Notes: generated from the letters alone by a model not told the origin. DNA of 64,000 nt from Paenibacillus silvae (GCF_014639235.1 NZ_BMFU01000005.1:23058-87057), one strand, 5' to 3'; shown: positions 45,570-54,502, counted from the stretch's first letter. Numbers and translations: made by a program.

Positions 45570-46355
45570 TTATAAAATAAATTCACGGTACGGCACGGTC
45601 CAGACCACATCATGTGCAAGCCGATGTCCGTGGTACCCGTCTTCGCCATAAGCTGTACCATGATCCGAAAAAACCAGACAGAACGTCGGCCGCTCACGCC
45701 CCCTCATTGCTTCAAACAAAGGTCCTAATGCCTTGTCCACATATCGCAGAGCAGCACGCTGACTCTCCACCGAGTCTGCTCTCGCTCCTTCAACGTAATA
45801 ATGATTAGGCCCGTGTATGGCCGACACATTCATAAACAGAAACAGCTTCTCGTCCGGTGCTGTCTGGTCAAGCAGTTTTAGTGCATGGTTTACCTGGTTC
45901 TCTGTGGACCTTGGATTGGTTACACCGAAATTCATTCTCCAGTAACTTTGCTGAAAATAACCAGGCAGCACTTTGGCAAGAGCATTCTTTTTCGTAAAAA
46001 AAATAACCCCGCCAATACAGATCGTACGGTACCCTTCTGCGGCAAAGCCCGACACGATATCCGGTGTATCAAACAGCCACGTATGAGGGTGCGTCTTCAG
46101 TCCCGTGTTCCGTGAATGGAACAGGCGAATATGAGATGCCTTGTCTGTATTGGCAGGTGTAGGCATAAAACCGCCAAAGAAAGCATGATGTGCAGCGTAC
46201 GTAAAGCTCCCGGGGGTATGCCTCTTCTCCCAGGAACCAGAGCCACACAGATTAGGGCAATGCTGCTCCTCCAGCTTGGCGACATCATAACGCAGCGTAT
46301 CCAGTGTAATCATTAATATATCGTGGGAGCCCACAATGGTGTTCATATCAGGCAT
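45570..46355 (-). CDS. STM4013/SEN3800-family hydrolase (sulfatase/alkaline phosphatase fold)
   Basis: A 261-aa protein with the sulfatase/phosphatase-superfamily metal motifs: ILMITLDTLRYD near the N-terminus and VFSDHGTAYGEDGYHGH near the C-terminus. A candidate nucleophile region is GSFTYAAHHAFFGGFMP. There is no signal peptide, so it is cytoplasmic, unlike most sulfatases. Its start overlaps the STM4014 frame by eight bases. Related enzymes cleave phosphate or sulfate esters or transfer phosphoethanolamine; the substrate here is unknown. Confidence 0.84.
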   Translation of the reverse strand: MPDMNTIVGSHDILMITLDTLRYDVAKLEEQHCPNLCGSGSWEKRHTPGSFTYAAHHAFFGGFMPTPANTDKASHIRLFHSRNTGLKTHPHTWLFDTPDIVSGFAAEGYRTICIGGVIFFTKKNALAKVLPGYFQQSYWRMNFGVTNPRSTENQVNHALKLLDQTAPDEKLFLFMNVSAIHGPNHYYVEGARADSVESQRAALRYVDKALGPLFEAMRGRERPTFCLVFSDHGTAYGEDGYHGHRLAHDVVWTVPYREFIL

Positions 46356-47559
46356 GTGTTACAGGCTCCTTTCGCAAAAACATCATTTCCCATTCATAAG
46401 CATTCAGGCCTTGATGCTGGACACGGTACAGCAAATCTCCGAATGGATTCACATCCAGCACATAGGCTCGGGGATTCATTCCACCTGTAAGCATCACGTC
46501 GATTCCAGCCGACCATGAATCAGGAAAGGTCATCATCGCACGTTGTGCTGCCTGCTGAATCATCGACATGTACTGCTCGCTCAGACCCGCATCGGCTGGC
46601 AGCATCCGCTCGTTGCGTAAATGCAAATTGGTTATTGGCGTGCGACTCAAACGCATGACGGCATGACCAGCCTGTCCTGCCACGACAAGCTGCCGAATGT
46701 CATACACCCGTTGATCCAGTGTTGCTTTCGGCATCCATCGTTCAATCTGAGCGCCCTCAGCGCAGAGCCAGTCCATGAGAATCCGAATTTCGTCACGGCT
46801 GGTATATTTCTGTAGTTTCCCTTCATTGTAAAAAACAGTCCGGCCCTGAACCGTTTCCATGCCAACCGTAGTTGTTGCGATCTCCGCCCCCGTCCGCGGA
46901 TTCAACTGGTAAGCAACAACCCCGGAAGCGCCCGAGCCATAGGCAAGCTTGACAAAAACCCGATGCATGCGCGAGTCATGCATCGCCGCACGCAGCGTTT
47001 CCGAGCATGTGACAGGCTGTGAGGACGGCAATAACGGCGGTACCGAGATCCCATGTTGTGACAGATGCCGCTGACATGCTCTTTTATCAAACATCAGACC
47101 AATCTCTGCCGGGTCATTCCAGAAACGCACATCCGGCCACTGCTCCCGTGCCTCCAGTCTGATCCGCTCCAGGCAAGCCTTCCAGCCGCGAAACCACTGA
47201 GCAGGGGCGTAAATTCTGCCCCACTGCTGCTCCAATGCAAGACAGGCTTCGGCAGACAAGCTCTCTCCAAAAGGCTCATTACCCCTTATCTTATTGTCCA
47301 TGGCCCCCAGATGTAAAAGCTCACGCTCCACCTGCCAGTCTTCGCCCGGAGCATCCAGTCGAATCAACGGAGAAGCAGCGATGGGGACCGACTTCACAAG
47401 CTCGGCCAGAGTTCCGCCCTGTCTCCAGGTCCGAAGCAGCTGCTCATACGACAACACCACAGCAGGGCTCATGTCCATTCGTTTCCTGGCCTCCTGCAGC
47501 CCCGCCGTCCGCCGATTGTCCGGATTGCCGATCAATAACAAAGGCTGTTGATCAGACAT
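46348..47559 (-). CDS. STM4014-family ATP-grasp-like protein
   Basis: A 403-aa soluble protein with ATP-grasp features: a central VFVKLAYGSGASGVVAYQ (ATP-binding lysine and glycine loop), YDIRQLVVAGQAGHAVMRLS, and the metal-binding end AGIDVMLTGG with YVLDVNPFGDLL. ATP-grasp enzymes form acyl-phosphates and ligate amines or thiols, often in peptide tailoring. The N-terminal 150 residues have a Rossmann-like beginning (PLLLIGNPDNRR). The gene starts three bases after the STM4015 stop with a weak ribosome site, so it is probably coupled. The reaction is not known. Confidence 0.82.
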   Translation of the reverse strand: MSDQQPLLLIGNPDNRRTAGLQEARKRMDMSPAVVLSYEQLLRTWRQGGTLAELVKSVPIAASPLIRLDAPGEDWQVERELLHLGAMDNKIRGNEPFGESLSAEACLALEQQWGRIYAPAQWFRGWKACLERIRLEAREQWPDVRFWNDPAEIGLMFDKRACQRHLSQHGISVPPLLPSSQPVTCSETLRAAMHDSRMHRVFVKLAYGSGASGVVAYQLNPRTGAEIATTTVGMETVQGRTVFYNEGKLQKYTSRDEIRILMDWLCAEGAQIERWMPKATLDQRVYDIRQLVVAGQAGHAVMRLSRTPITNLHLRNERMLPADAGLSEQYMSMIQQAAQRAMMTFPDSWSAGIDVMLTGGMNPRAYVLDVNPFGDLLYRVQHQGLNAYEWEMMFLRKEPVTHA

Positions 47560-47562
47560 GAA

Positions 47563-48405
47563 TTATTCCGTAATCATCGGGAAGCGCCAGTCATCCTCAT
47601 CACTTTCCTGCTGATCACTGACATTCACCGGGATGCCGGACTGCTCCCAACGAGCCATCATTTCATCCGACATATAGTGATAACTCAGGTTGAGATGTTT
47701 CAGCTGTTTGATCTTATCACTGGCTAGCAGTGCCTCTGCACCTTCATCGGATAAGGTTCCCTCCGAGAGATCAAGCACCTGAATCTGGTCGAGAATCGGT
47801 GCATTTGCAGCCGCCTTGGCAATCTCATCCTGAATCTCGCTGTTCTTTAATCCGAGGTACTCCAGTTTGGGGAAACGCCCCTTTTCCAGCAATGGCAGCA
47901 CATCGTCAATCGAACCATTGAAGCCGTAATCCTCAACGCCCAGATACAGTTCAAGCTTGCGCAGTTCAGGCAGCTCGGCTGCAGCAATGGAGTTTAATAC
48001 AGCCTTCGGCAGTCCTCCGCAGATAATAATCAACTCTTCAAGCTTGCCATGCTTCAGGGGTTCCAGTTCCAAACCGCTGCTTCCCTGGATCACAAAGGAG
48101 GTCAGATTCGGGAAAGCTTGTACAAAGGGCGCAAGATTCGTCTGCACAATCCAGGAAATCTCACACTCCTCGGATTCCATATCACCGATGAACAGTTTCT
48201 TCAAAGCAGGAAAACTCGGGGCAAGCTCAATCAGCGTATCATGGAATTCCATCGGTGAATTTTCATAAGCTTGTCCCCAATCTCCAATGATCAGACTCTC
48301 CAGCGATGCCGCTTCCGGTTTCGACGCCAATTCGCGAATCAACGTCTCCATTCGCTTCCCTTCTTCATAATCATCGTAAGACACCACCAGCTTCACTTCC
48401 TGCAT
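47563..48405 (-). CDS. STM4015-family leucine-rich-repeat protein
   Basis: A 280-aa protein built of leucine-rich repeats: LESLIIGDW, FPALKKLFIGDM, FPNLTSFVIQG, LPELRKLELYLG, FPKLEYLGLKNSEI, IQVLDLSEG, LKHLNLSYHYM, at roughly 25-35-residue intervals. No signal peptide or anchor. After the repeats is an acidic tail ending SDEDDWRFPMITE. It is the first gene of the cassette, with AGGGAGG before the ATG. It may be the binding scaffold or the modified substrate of the other four proteins; that is inference. Confidence 0.82.
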   Translation of the reverse strand: MQEVKLVVSYDDYEEGKRMETLIRELASKPEAASLESLIIGDWGQAYENSPMEFHDTLIELAPSFPALKKLFIGDMESEECEISWIVQTNLAPFVQAFPNLTSFVIQGSSGLELEPLKHGKLEELIIICGGLPKAVLNSIAAAELPELRKLELYLGVEDYGFNGSIDDVLPLLEKGRFPKLEYLGLKNSEIQDEIAKAAANAPILDQIQVLDLSEGTLSDEGAEALLASDKIKQLKHLNLSYHYMSDEMMARWEQSGIPVNVSDQQESDEDDWRFPMITE

Positions 48406-48733
48406 GCCAAATCCCTCCCGTTTATGGTTCCATAATCATTTGCTATTTTGAATGTTAACCCATACCCGGCCTGACTTGCAACTTCTTCCAACCCCAGTCC
48501 CAGTGCGCTCCTCAATCATGCAAAGGACCCTATTCTTCACATAGGAAAAAGAACACATGTTCTCATGTGTCTCCTTCCTGAATAAGTCCTTTCATTTAGG
48601 TATATTGAAGTATGACGTATTACACACAAAAAAGACGCCAACGAAAAACAAATCAGCCACAGCTCAATACCATGAATGAAAATGTATTTTCGTCAACGTC
48701 TCGTTATAATTATGAATTTGTCTCTTATGCCTA
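48406..48733 (-). terminator. rdgB terminator and leader of the STM operon
   Basis: At 48633-48700 a long hairpin (GACGTTGACGAAAA with TTTTCGTTGGCGTC) followed by TTTTTTGTG on the minus strand ends rdgB. A second stem (ACACATG/CATGTGT, 48546-48572, then TCTTTTT) lies nearer the STM4015 gene. The STM promoter should lie between there and 48406, but I see no convincing -35/-10 pair. Confidence 0.7.
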
Positions 48734-49357
48734 TTAGGCTTCCAAACGGGACACAAGTGCTCGCAGCGCATGGCCCCGATGACTGATCGCCTGTTTTTGC
48801 TCCAGCGTAAGCTCAGCCATCGTCATCTCATATTCCGGCACATAGAAGAGAGGATCATAACCGAAGCCGCCTTCACCTGCTGCGTCAGCCGTAATCCAGC
48901 CTTCAGCCGCTCCTTCAGCTTCAACCTTGTCGCCGGTTGCCGGATCATACAGCACAAGTGCACACACAAATCTTGCTGTGCTCAGCAGCGGCGGCTGTGT
49001 ATCCTCGCCTGCTTTCAGCTTCGCAAGCGCATCAAGCAGCTTGGCGTTGTTCTGTGCGTCGGTTGCGCCTTCCCCCGCATAACGTGCCGAATACACCCCG
49101 GGCTCACCGTTCAGCAGATCAACGCAAAGCCCTGAATCGTCTGCCAGAACGGGCAGCCCGAGCGCATCACCAACCGCTTTTGCTTTTTTCCACGCGTTCT
49201 CGGCAAATGTCACACCGTCTTCCACAACATCCGGCAGCTCCGGATAGTCGAACATGCTCTTGACCTCTTTTCCCAGCGGCGCAAAGGCATGTGCGAATTC
49301 ACGCACTTTCCCTGCATTTCGAGTGGCAACAACGATAACCCGGCTATCCAGGTTCAT
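48734..49357 (-). CDS. rdgB: XTP/dITP diphosphatase (RdgB/HAM1)
   Basis: It removes non-canonical purine triphosphates (XTP, ITP, dITP). The family start IVVATRNAGKVREFAHAF, VVEDGVTFAENAWKKA, the catalytic LADDSGLCVDLLNGEPGVYSAR and GFGYDPLFYVPE are all present. The ending ISHRGHALRALV is typical. Length 207 aa. It starts one base after the rph stop with AGGAGAGG inside rph. The gerM-rph-rdgB order is conserved in Bacilli. Confidence 0.96.
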   Translation of the reverse strand: MNLDSRVIVVATRNAGKVREFAHAFAPLGKEVKSMFDYPELPDVVEDGVTFAENAWKKAKAVGDALGLPVLADDSGLCVDLLNGEPGVYSARYAGEGATDAQNNAKLLDALAKLKAGEDTQPPLLSTARFVCALVLYDPATGDKVEAEGAAEGWITADAAGEGGFGYDPLFYVPEYEMTMAELTLEQKQAISHRGHALRALVSRLEA

Positions 49358-49358
49358 C

Positions 49359-50114
49359 TTATGCCTCTCCTAATCCGCGGGAGCCGATTTTGAGCGCAAT
49401 CGGTCCAAGCACTTCCTTTTGACGCTCGATCATCTCCAATATTCCCTGCTCACCAAGCTCCAGCATCGCATTCAGTTCACGGCGGTCAAATGGCGCTTCC
49501 TCACCTGTGCCCTGAAGCTCCACGTACTTACCGCTGCCTGTCATTACCAGGTTCATGTCGACCTTGGCTTTCGAGTCCTCATCATAGTTCAGGTCCAGCA
49601 CCGGCTGTTCGCCTACAACGCCTACACTCACGGAAGCCAGGAAGTCTGTAATCGGGAACACCTGCAGCTTGTGCTGCTGCGCAATTTTGTTCACTGCCAG
49701 CGCCAAGGCAACAAAAGATCCCGTAATTGAAGTTGTACGAGTGCCTCCATCCGCCTGAATAACATCGCAGTCCAGCGTAATGGTACGCTCACCGAGTGCC
49801 TGCAAATTCACTACAGATCGCAGAGCGCGACCGATCAGACGCTGAATTTCCATCGTACGCCCTGTCAATTTCCCCCGATTGGCTTCACGCTGGTTCCGGG
49901 TATGTGTAGCGCGAGGAAGCATGGAATATTCTGCTGTGACCCAGCCTTTTCCTTGACCCTTCATGAAGGGAGGAACCCGCTCCTCCACGGTTGCTGTGCA
50001 GATTACCTTTGTATCACCGACTTCAATCAATACAGAGCCCTCGGCGTATTTATTCGTGTTAATTGTTAAATTCATCGGGCGCAGCTGCTCGCTAGTTCGT
50101 CCGTTAGATCTCAT
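49359..50114 (-). CDS. rph: Ribonuclease PH
   Basis: RNase PH trims tRNA 3' ends by phosphorolysis. Diagnostic stretches: RSNGRTSEQLRPMNLT, the active-site region YSMLPRATHTRNQREANRGK, EIQRLIGRALRSVV, TLDCDVIQADGGTRT. Length 251 aa. It follows gerM by 118 bp and is coupled to rdgB. Confidence 0.97.
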   Translation of the reverse strand: MRSNGRTSEQLRPMNLTINTNKYAEGSVLIEVGDTKVICTATVEERVPPFMKGQGKGWVTAEYSMLPRATHTRNQREANRGKLTGRTMEIQRLIGRALRSVVNLQALGERTITLDCDVIQADGGTRTTSITGSFVALALAVNKIAQQHKLQVFPITDFLASVSVGVVGEQPVLDLNYDEDSKAKVDMNLVMTGSGKYVELQGTGEEAPFDRRELNAMLELGEQGILEMIERQKEVLGPIALKIGSRGLGEA

Positions 50115-50232
50115 ATTTTCTGCCTCCTACGACTTAAGCATCCTGTAATGTTGAATTTCTTCTCTCTAACAACAATCCTTTATATTTTACCAAAGAGTTC
50201 GTTTAAAAGCACCCTTGTGCCGCTCATATCCG

Positions 50233-51288
50233 TTAAATCGGGATTTCGTTAATATATTCCGGCTTGGACACAGGCGCACTGTAGTCCCGGTTATCATCGC
50301 CCTTGACTGTTTTCTGTCCGTTCCACTCAATCTGTACCTTGGCGTCTTTGCTTGCGGTATTCTCTGTCGTTGTCAGGACAACGGACTGCAGCAGTTCACT
50401 TGGCACGATATCCCCTTCGGTAAACATATCATCCTTGAGCGCAACCGTCACCGTACCATCCTCAGACGTTTTTACGGATTGCAGCTCGGTGCCGCCTGTC
50501 ATCACTTCCTCCAGCTCTCCGCCCTTGGCTGGTCCTTTGATCAGCTCGTTCAGAGCAGCCTGCACACGGTCCCCACCTGGCGCTACGAGACGTGTAACAG
50601 GAACATAATATTGCACACCCGCAGGGGAAGCGGCTGAAAAATAAACCGTCACCGGACTGCTGTTCGTTGTAAAGGTATCCCCCAGATCGAGGTTGATGCC
50701 GACTGCACGGTTCAGCGGCTCTGGCAGCGGTGTGCTGTTCACGGGCATCTGGCTCAGCTTTTTGCCATCGACCCAGATCTGCACGTTGTTGACATCCGGG
50801 GTGCCGGTCAGCGTCCATGTGATAGCTTCCAGCATTTTACGTTCATCTTTGGCGTCATATTTGGCAAAGTTACCCGAGAACTCCACAACAGCGAGCTTGT
50901 CGTCCGCATGTAGTGTTACATTCTGTACAACTGTACCTTGTGGCAGCACTCCCTTGAAGCCTTCAGGAAGCATTCCAGCGTAGGCTCCGCCCGTAACCAG
51001 CGTATCCAGTGCAGTCTTCGGACTGCTTACATCCGTTCCAGACGGAAGTGTTAAGGAAACGGGCGCAAGAAGTCCCTGCTGATCCTGCAAATAAACCGTC
51101 GTCAGCGGAAGCGTGGCGAGCTTGCCATTCCCTTCCGCAGCCTGAATCATGGCGGCCTCCTGAATGCGCGGCGGCGGATCAATCGCTTCCGAAGACTGGG
51201 CACCAAACATCCCGCAGCCACTTAATACAACAGGAATACTTAACAATGCTGCTGCGGATGCCTTACGCAAAGACGGGATCTTTCTCAT
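50233..51288 (-). CDS. gerM: GerM-type spore germination lipoprotein
   Basis: A 351-aa lipoprotein from ATG 51288 (MRKIPSLRKA, with GAGGGGG upstream). The lipobox is LLSIPVVLSGCGMFG (Cys near residue 25). Two GerMN/sporulation-type domains follow: VYLQDQQGLLAPVSLTLP onward, and VTVYFSAASPAGVQYYVPVT onward. In B. subtilis GerM stabilises the forespore-mother cell secretion complex and affects germination. The neighbouring rph and rdgB support the call. An ATG 14 codons upstream is in frame but has no ribosome site. Confidence 0.92.
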   Translation of the reverse strand: MRKIPSLRKASAAALLSIPVVLSGCGMFGAQSSEAIDPPPRIQEAAMIQAAEGNGKLATLPLTTVYLQDQQGLLAPVSLTLPSGTDVSSPKTALDTLVTGGAYAGMLPEGFKGVLPQGTVVQNVTLHADDKLAVVEFSGNFAKYDAKDERKMLEAITWTLTGTPDVNNVQIWVDGKKLSQMPVNSTPLPEPLNRAVGINLDLGDTFTTNSSPVTVYFSAASPAGVQYYVPVTRLVAPGGDRVQAALNELIKGPAKGGELEEVMTGGTELQSVKTSEDGTVTVALKDDMFTEGDIVPSELLQSVVLTTTENTASKDAKVQIEWNGQKTVKGDDNRDYSAPVSKPEYINEIPI

Positions 51289-51484
51289 GATCACGTTCCC
51301 CCTCATCATTTTTACAGTTTGTACTACCATGTATACGAGCCTTTGGTCAAAAAATAACTACTTTTTGCACAAGCCCTGCTGGACCTTACGATCTGCATAT
51401 GATACAAACATAAAAGCAACGCAATCTGGTTAATGACGTATGTAGGTAATAAACGTATTTCTAACATCAGAGGAGGATTCGCCC

Positions 51485-52051
51485 ATGGAACATCCGGAGC
51501 AGGAAAAAATCCCTTACAGTCTCAACAGCCGCAAGGTTGCAGAAGCGACAAGGGAATGGTTGCACAAGCGGGGCGTCACGATCCTGGAGATTGCAGAACT
51601 GGTTATGCTGCTGCAGAAAAAGTATTACCCTGGACTGACGATGGAAGAATGCATCGAGAACGTGGAGATGGTCCTGAAGAAACGTGAGGTACAGAACGCT
51701 GTCCTGACAGGCATTCAGCTTGATCTGCTGGCCGAGCAGGGACAACTGATCTCTCCGTTGCAAGAGATGATTGAGAATGATGAAGGTTTGTACGGTGTGG
51801 ATGAAATTCTGGCCTTTTCGATTGTGAATGTATACGGAAGCATCGGCTTCACGAATTACGGATATGTGGACAAGCTGAAGCCCGGTGTGCTGGAACGGTT
51901 AAATGACAAAAGTCTTGGACCTGTGCATACCTTCCTCGATGATATTGTAGGTGCTATCGCGTCAGCTGCCAGCAGCCGAATTGCCCACCGCAAGCAGTCC
52001 GAGATGGAAGAGGCCATGGGAGAGAAGCCTGTCAGCGACGATAAAATATAA
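51485..52051 (+). CDS. Phosphatidylglycerophosphatase A family protein (YutG-like)
   Basis: A 188-aa protein of the PgpA/YutG group: YSLNSRKVAEATREWLHKRG at the start, a helical middle and the ending FLDDIVGAIASAASSRIAHR, which holds the conserved DD. The Bacillus-type family lacks strong transmembrane helices, as here. Proposed role: dephosphorylation of phosphatidylglycerol phosphate. AGAGGAGG precedes the ATG. It is divergent from gerM and ends at a bidirectional terminator. Confidence 0.82.
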   Translation: MEHPEQEKIPYSLNSRKVAEATREWLHKRGVTILEIAELVMLLQKKYYPGLTMEECIENVEMVLKKREVQNAVLTGIQLDLLAEQGQLISPLQEMIENDEGLYGVDEILAFSIVNVYGSIGFTNYGYVDKLKPGVLERLNDKSLGPVHTFLDDIVGAIASAASSRIAHRKQSEMEEAMGEKPVSDDKI

Positions 52052-52144
52052 CATGAACATGGATAGCTTCGGGTTACATGGATCGATTGCATTTCGCGTC
52101 CATACATATCAGCCTTATCTGTGTTCAAGGTAAAAAAACAGTCA

Positions 52145-52173
52145 AAAAAGCGGCCCAGCTCGGCCGCTTTTTC
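52145..52173. terminator. Bidirectional intrinsic terminator
   Basis: GCGGCC-CAGCTC-GGCCGC (52150-52168) is flanked by AAAAAA on the left and TTTTTC on the right, so it works for both the pgpA-like gene and the converging reductase-like gene. Confidence 0.9.
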
Positions 52174-52231
52174 AATATCATTTTCAAACATATTTCAAAT
52201 GAACATACGGATCAATGGACAACGCATGGAC

Positions 52232-52885
52232 CTATTTAAACTGCTCCTGTCCCGCAGGAACAGCCAGTGCACGGGCTTCCGCCCATTTACGCTCTGTCAT
52301 CAATTCGGATGTTGTCTGTTTCGGTCCGATCGTGATTTCCGGTCCTTTCCGCTCCCGCAGCAAGCCGCGCAACACCGTAATGCCCACAATGCTGAGTCCG
52401 GTAAATACATACATCAAACGAATGATAATATTCGCTGAATCACTTCCCGTCACCAGACCATGAATCAATAAACCTGCGAACACCGGATAGGATAACATAT
52501 GGAACATGAACCACCATTTGCGTCCCAGCTTGTTGCGCAGATCACTGGACAACAATACGATCAACAGACCGTAGAAAGCTAATGTGCCGAGTCCACTGCC
52601 AACCGGATGTACGGAGGCGGTAAAAGGAATCAACAGCTCGCTCCAGGTGAACGGACTATAATGATCAATAACTAATGTAAGTGCGTGTATGATGCCAAGC
52701 CCGAAGGCAAGCCAGGTTGTCCGTGTATGCCACTGGAACATTACGGCTTTGGGTTTGCCCTTTGCCATAGGCATGCCTTGAGCAATACCTAGAAATACAC
52801 CTACAAAAAGAAACAAATATGCCGCAATGCCGCTAATCCGAATGATACTCCACGTCGGCAGGTAATCTACGATCCACTGTGCCAT
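52232..52885 (-). CDS. Ferric-reductase-like heme membrane protein
   Basis: A 217-aa polytopic membrane protein with about six helices. Two pairs of histidines 13-14 residues apart on two helices (FQWHTRTTW to IIHALTLVI, and FMFHMLSYP to LIHGLV) fit a bis-heme ferric-reductase/NOX/MsrQ-type domain. No FAD or NAD domain is attached. I start at ATG 52885 (MAQWIVDYLP) after GGGGAG rather than seven codons upstream. With the adjacent ApbE it probably forms an electron-transfer system across the membrane. Confidence 0.78.
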   Translation of the reverse strand: MAQWIVDYLPTWSIIRISGIAAYLFLFVGVFLGIAQGMPMAKGKPKAVMFQWHTRTTWLAFGLGIIHALTLVIDHYSPFTWSELLIPFTASVHPVGSGLGTLAFYGLLIVLLSSDLRNKLGRKWWFMFHMLSYPVFAGLLIHGLVTGSDSANIIIRLMYVFTGLSIVGITVLRGLLRERKGPEITIGPKQTTSELMTERKWAEARALAVPAGQEQFK

Positions 52886-52921
52886 AACCGGCTCCCCCAT
52901 ATCCATTAGACTTGTAATCCT

Positions 52922-53971
52922 CTATATCAGACTGAAACGGTGATCCGGGTCAAAACCGGGCCAACATTCCGCTAGTGTTGCTGTATTGCCTCTAAAATAG
53001 ACAGAACCCTCTCTTGTCATCCAGAGAACATCGTGCCGGTCATAATGACGATTGAGCCATTTTACCGCCTCTCCGCTGCCCAGGATACATACCGTTTTGG
53101 CAATAATCTCACACTGGGATGTATGCTTTCCGACAACAGTGCATTGCAAAATGTCTGTGTCCGCAGGCTCCATTGTACGGGGATCAATTAAATGATGCGC
53201 TGCACGTCCGTTGTTATCCTGCCACTGTCTCCGGGTTATGCCGGATGTAGCTACAGCTCCGTTCCGAAGCCGAACCTCCCCGGATATGCTTTGCTCCTGT
53301 GTAAACGGATCGGTTACCTCAAGAATCCACCTAGAATGATCGGACGTCCCCCATACCTGAACATCCCCGCCTGCATTAATCATACCCGAAGCAATCTTCA
53401 TCTTTTTCTGCAGCCAGTCTGCAATACGTTCTACAGCCCAGCCTTTCACAATTCCACCGAGGTCAAGCTCTGTTCCCGGGTCCAGATGCACCATCCGACT
53501 GCCTTCACGCTGTATCCAGGTAGGACGACTGTAGTCGTACGGATTTTGTTCTCTGCTGACCTCTTTCGTTTCTCTTCCATGAATCAGATGATTCCGTTCC
53601 GTCAAAGACTGATAAGATGCTCTCTCCTGTATTTTCTCAAAGCTTGAATGATATCCCGATAATCGAAGAGCCTGAGAGATGCCTGGCTGAAAAATGCCTT
53701 CTGTCTGCCCGATATATCCGTAAGCCAGACTAAGCACCTCATCCATTGCTGCCGATACGGGCATCCACCCGCTGCTGTGATTCAGACGATTCAGTTCACT
53801 GTCAGCTACAAAGCGGCTGAAGCGCTGCTCCTGCGTCTCAAACCAGTTTTTCACCAGAGATGCTGCATGTTCGGCTTGCTCGCGTTCTGCACAGAGCTGC
53901 ACCTCAACGCTTGTGTTCATCGCCTGAAACCGAAAACGGAGGGCACGATAGACCTGCTCTGTGCGGCTCAT
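52922..53971 (-). CDS. apbE: FAD:protein FMN transferase (ApbE)
   Basis: ApbE attaches FMN to Thr/Ser of target proteins using FAD. Motifs seen: FQAMNTSVEVQL at the start, DPGTELDLGGIVKGWAVERI, the metal/flavin-binding INAGGDVQVWG, ATSGITRRQ, and HHLIDPRTMEPADTDILQCTVV. Length 349 aa. It has no signal peptide or lipobox, unlike many Gram-positive ApbEs, so it may act in the cytoplasm. Its ATG overlaps the upstream small gene by ATGA. Its target is not obvious; see the small upstream protein. Confidence 0.92.
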   Translation of the reverse strand: MSRTEQVYRALRFRFQAMNTSVEVQLCAEREQAEHAASLVKNWFETQEQRFSRFVADSELNRLNHSSGWMPVSAAMDEVLSLAYGYIGQTEGIFQPGISQALRLSGYHSSFEKIQERASYQSLTERNHLIHGRETKEVSREQNPYDYSRPTWIQREGSRMVHLDPGTELDLGGIVKGWAVERIADWLQKKMKIASGMINAGGDVQVWGTSDHSRWILEVTDPFTQEQSISGEVRLRNGAVATSGITRRQWQDNNGRAAHHLIDPRTMEPADTDILQCTVVGKHTSQCEIIAKTVCILGSGEAVKWLNRHYDRHDVLWMTREGSVYFRGNTATLAECWPGFDPDHRFSLI

Positions 53972-54348
53972 GATGCACCTGTTCGTGAACGATAATTTCC
54001 ACTGCTGCTACCGGAGTCGCTGCTTCGTGAGCCCAAGCTTCCACGATCCACGCGATTATCCGGCATTGTCCCGGATTGATCCGTCTGTTCCTGATTGGAA
54101 TCCGCCGCATATCCATCTGTATTCCAGCTGTATGAATCTGTCGAATCCGGAGACCATTCATCCATGACATCGTCCCGTGAGTCCGTCTGTGTAGACGACA
54201 TCACACCTGTATCTGTACCATTAGCTGCCGCATATGCAGTATCAAAAGCATCCGAAGTTCTTACATATTGAAAGATTGCAGCTACAGTCAACGTAGCCGC
54301 CGCCGAAGCCTGCCATTTCCGCCATTTGTTTTGTTTACGCCTTGCCAT
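53968..54348 (-). CDS. Small exported Ser/Asp-rich protein, possible flavin carrier
   Basis: 126 aa. The basic start (ARRKQNKWRKW) and hydrophobic ASAAATLTVAAIFQYV look like a signal or anchor. The rest is hydrophilic and rich in Ser, Asp, Gly and Thr, with no cysteine. It ends in SRTGAS. ApbE targets carry a motif ending in (S/T)GA(T/S), so TGAS beside apbE is suggestive, although the usual leading Asp is missing. It is the first gene of the three-gene unit. I do not recognise a family. Confidence 0.6.
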   Translation of the reverse strand: MARRKQNKWRKWQASAAATLTVAAIFQYVRTSDAFDTAYAAANGTDTGVMSSTQTDSRDDVMDEWSPDSTDSYSWNTDGYAADSNQEQTDQSGTMPDNRVDRGSLGSRSSDSGSSSGNYRSRTGAS

Positions 54349-54461
54349 CGCTCATCCCTGCTTTCTATAGCGAAGTTTATAGTTGTATGATAAAGTCGCT
54401 GGCTTAAAATAATCTGAATAAACGGTTAAGAGCGGCTAAAGCTTTTTTCTAAAGCATGATT

Positions 54462-54500
54462 ACAAAAAAAGAGCGAGGATGCGTTAACATCCCCACTCCG
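54462..54500 (-). terminator. Terminator after the MBL-fold gene
   Basis: GAGTGGGGATG and CATCCTCGCTC pair around 54470-54498. On the minus strand TTTTTTTGT follows. Confidence 0.82.
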
Positions 54501-54502
54501 TT

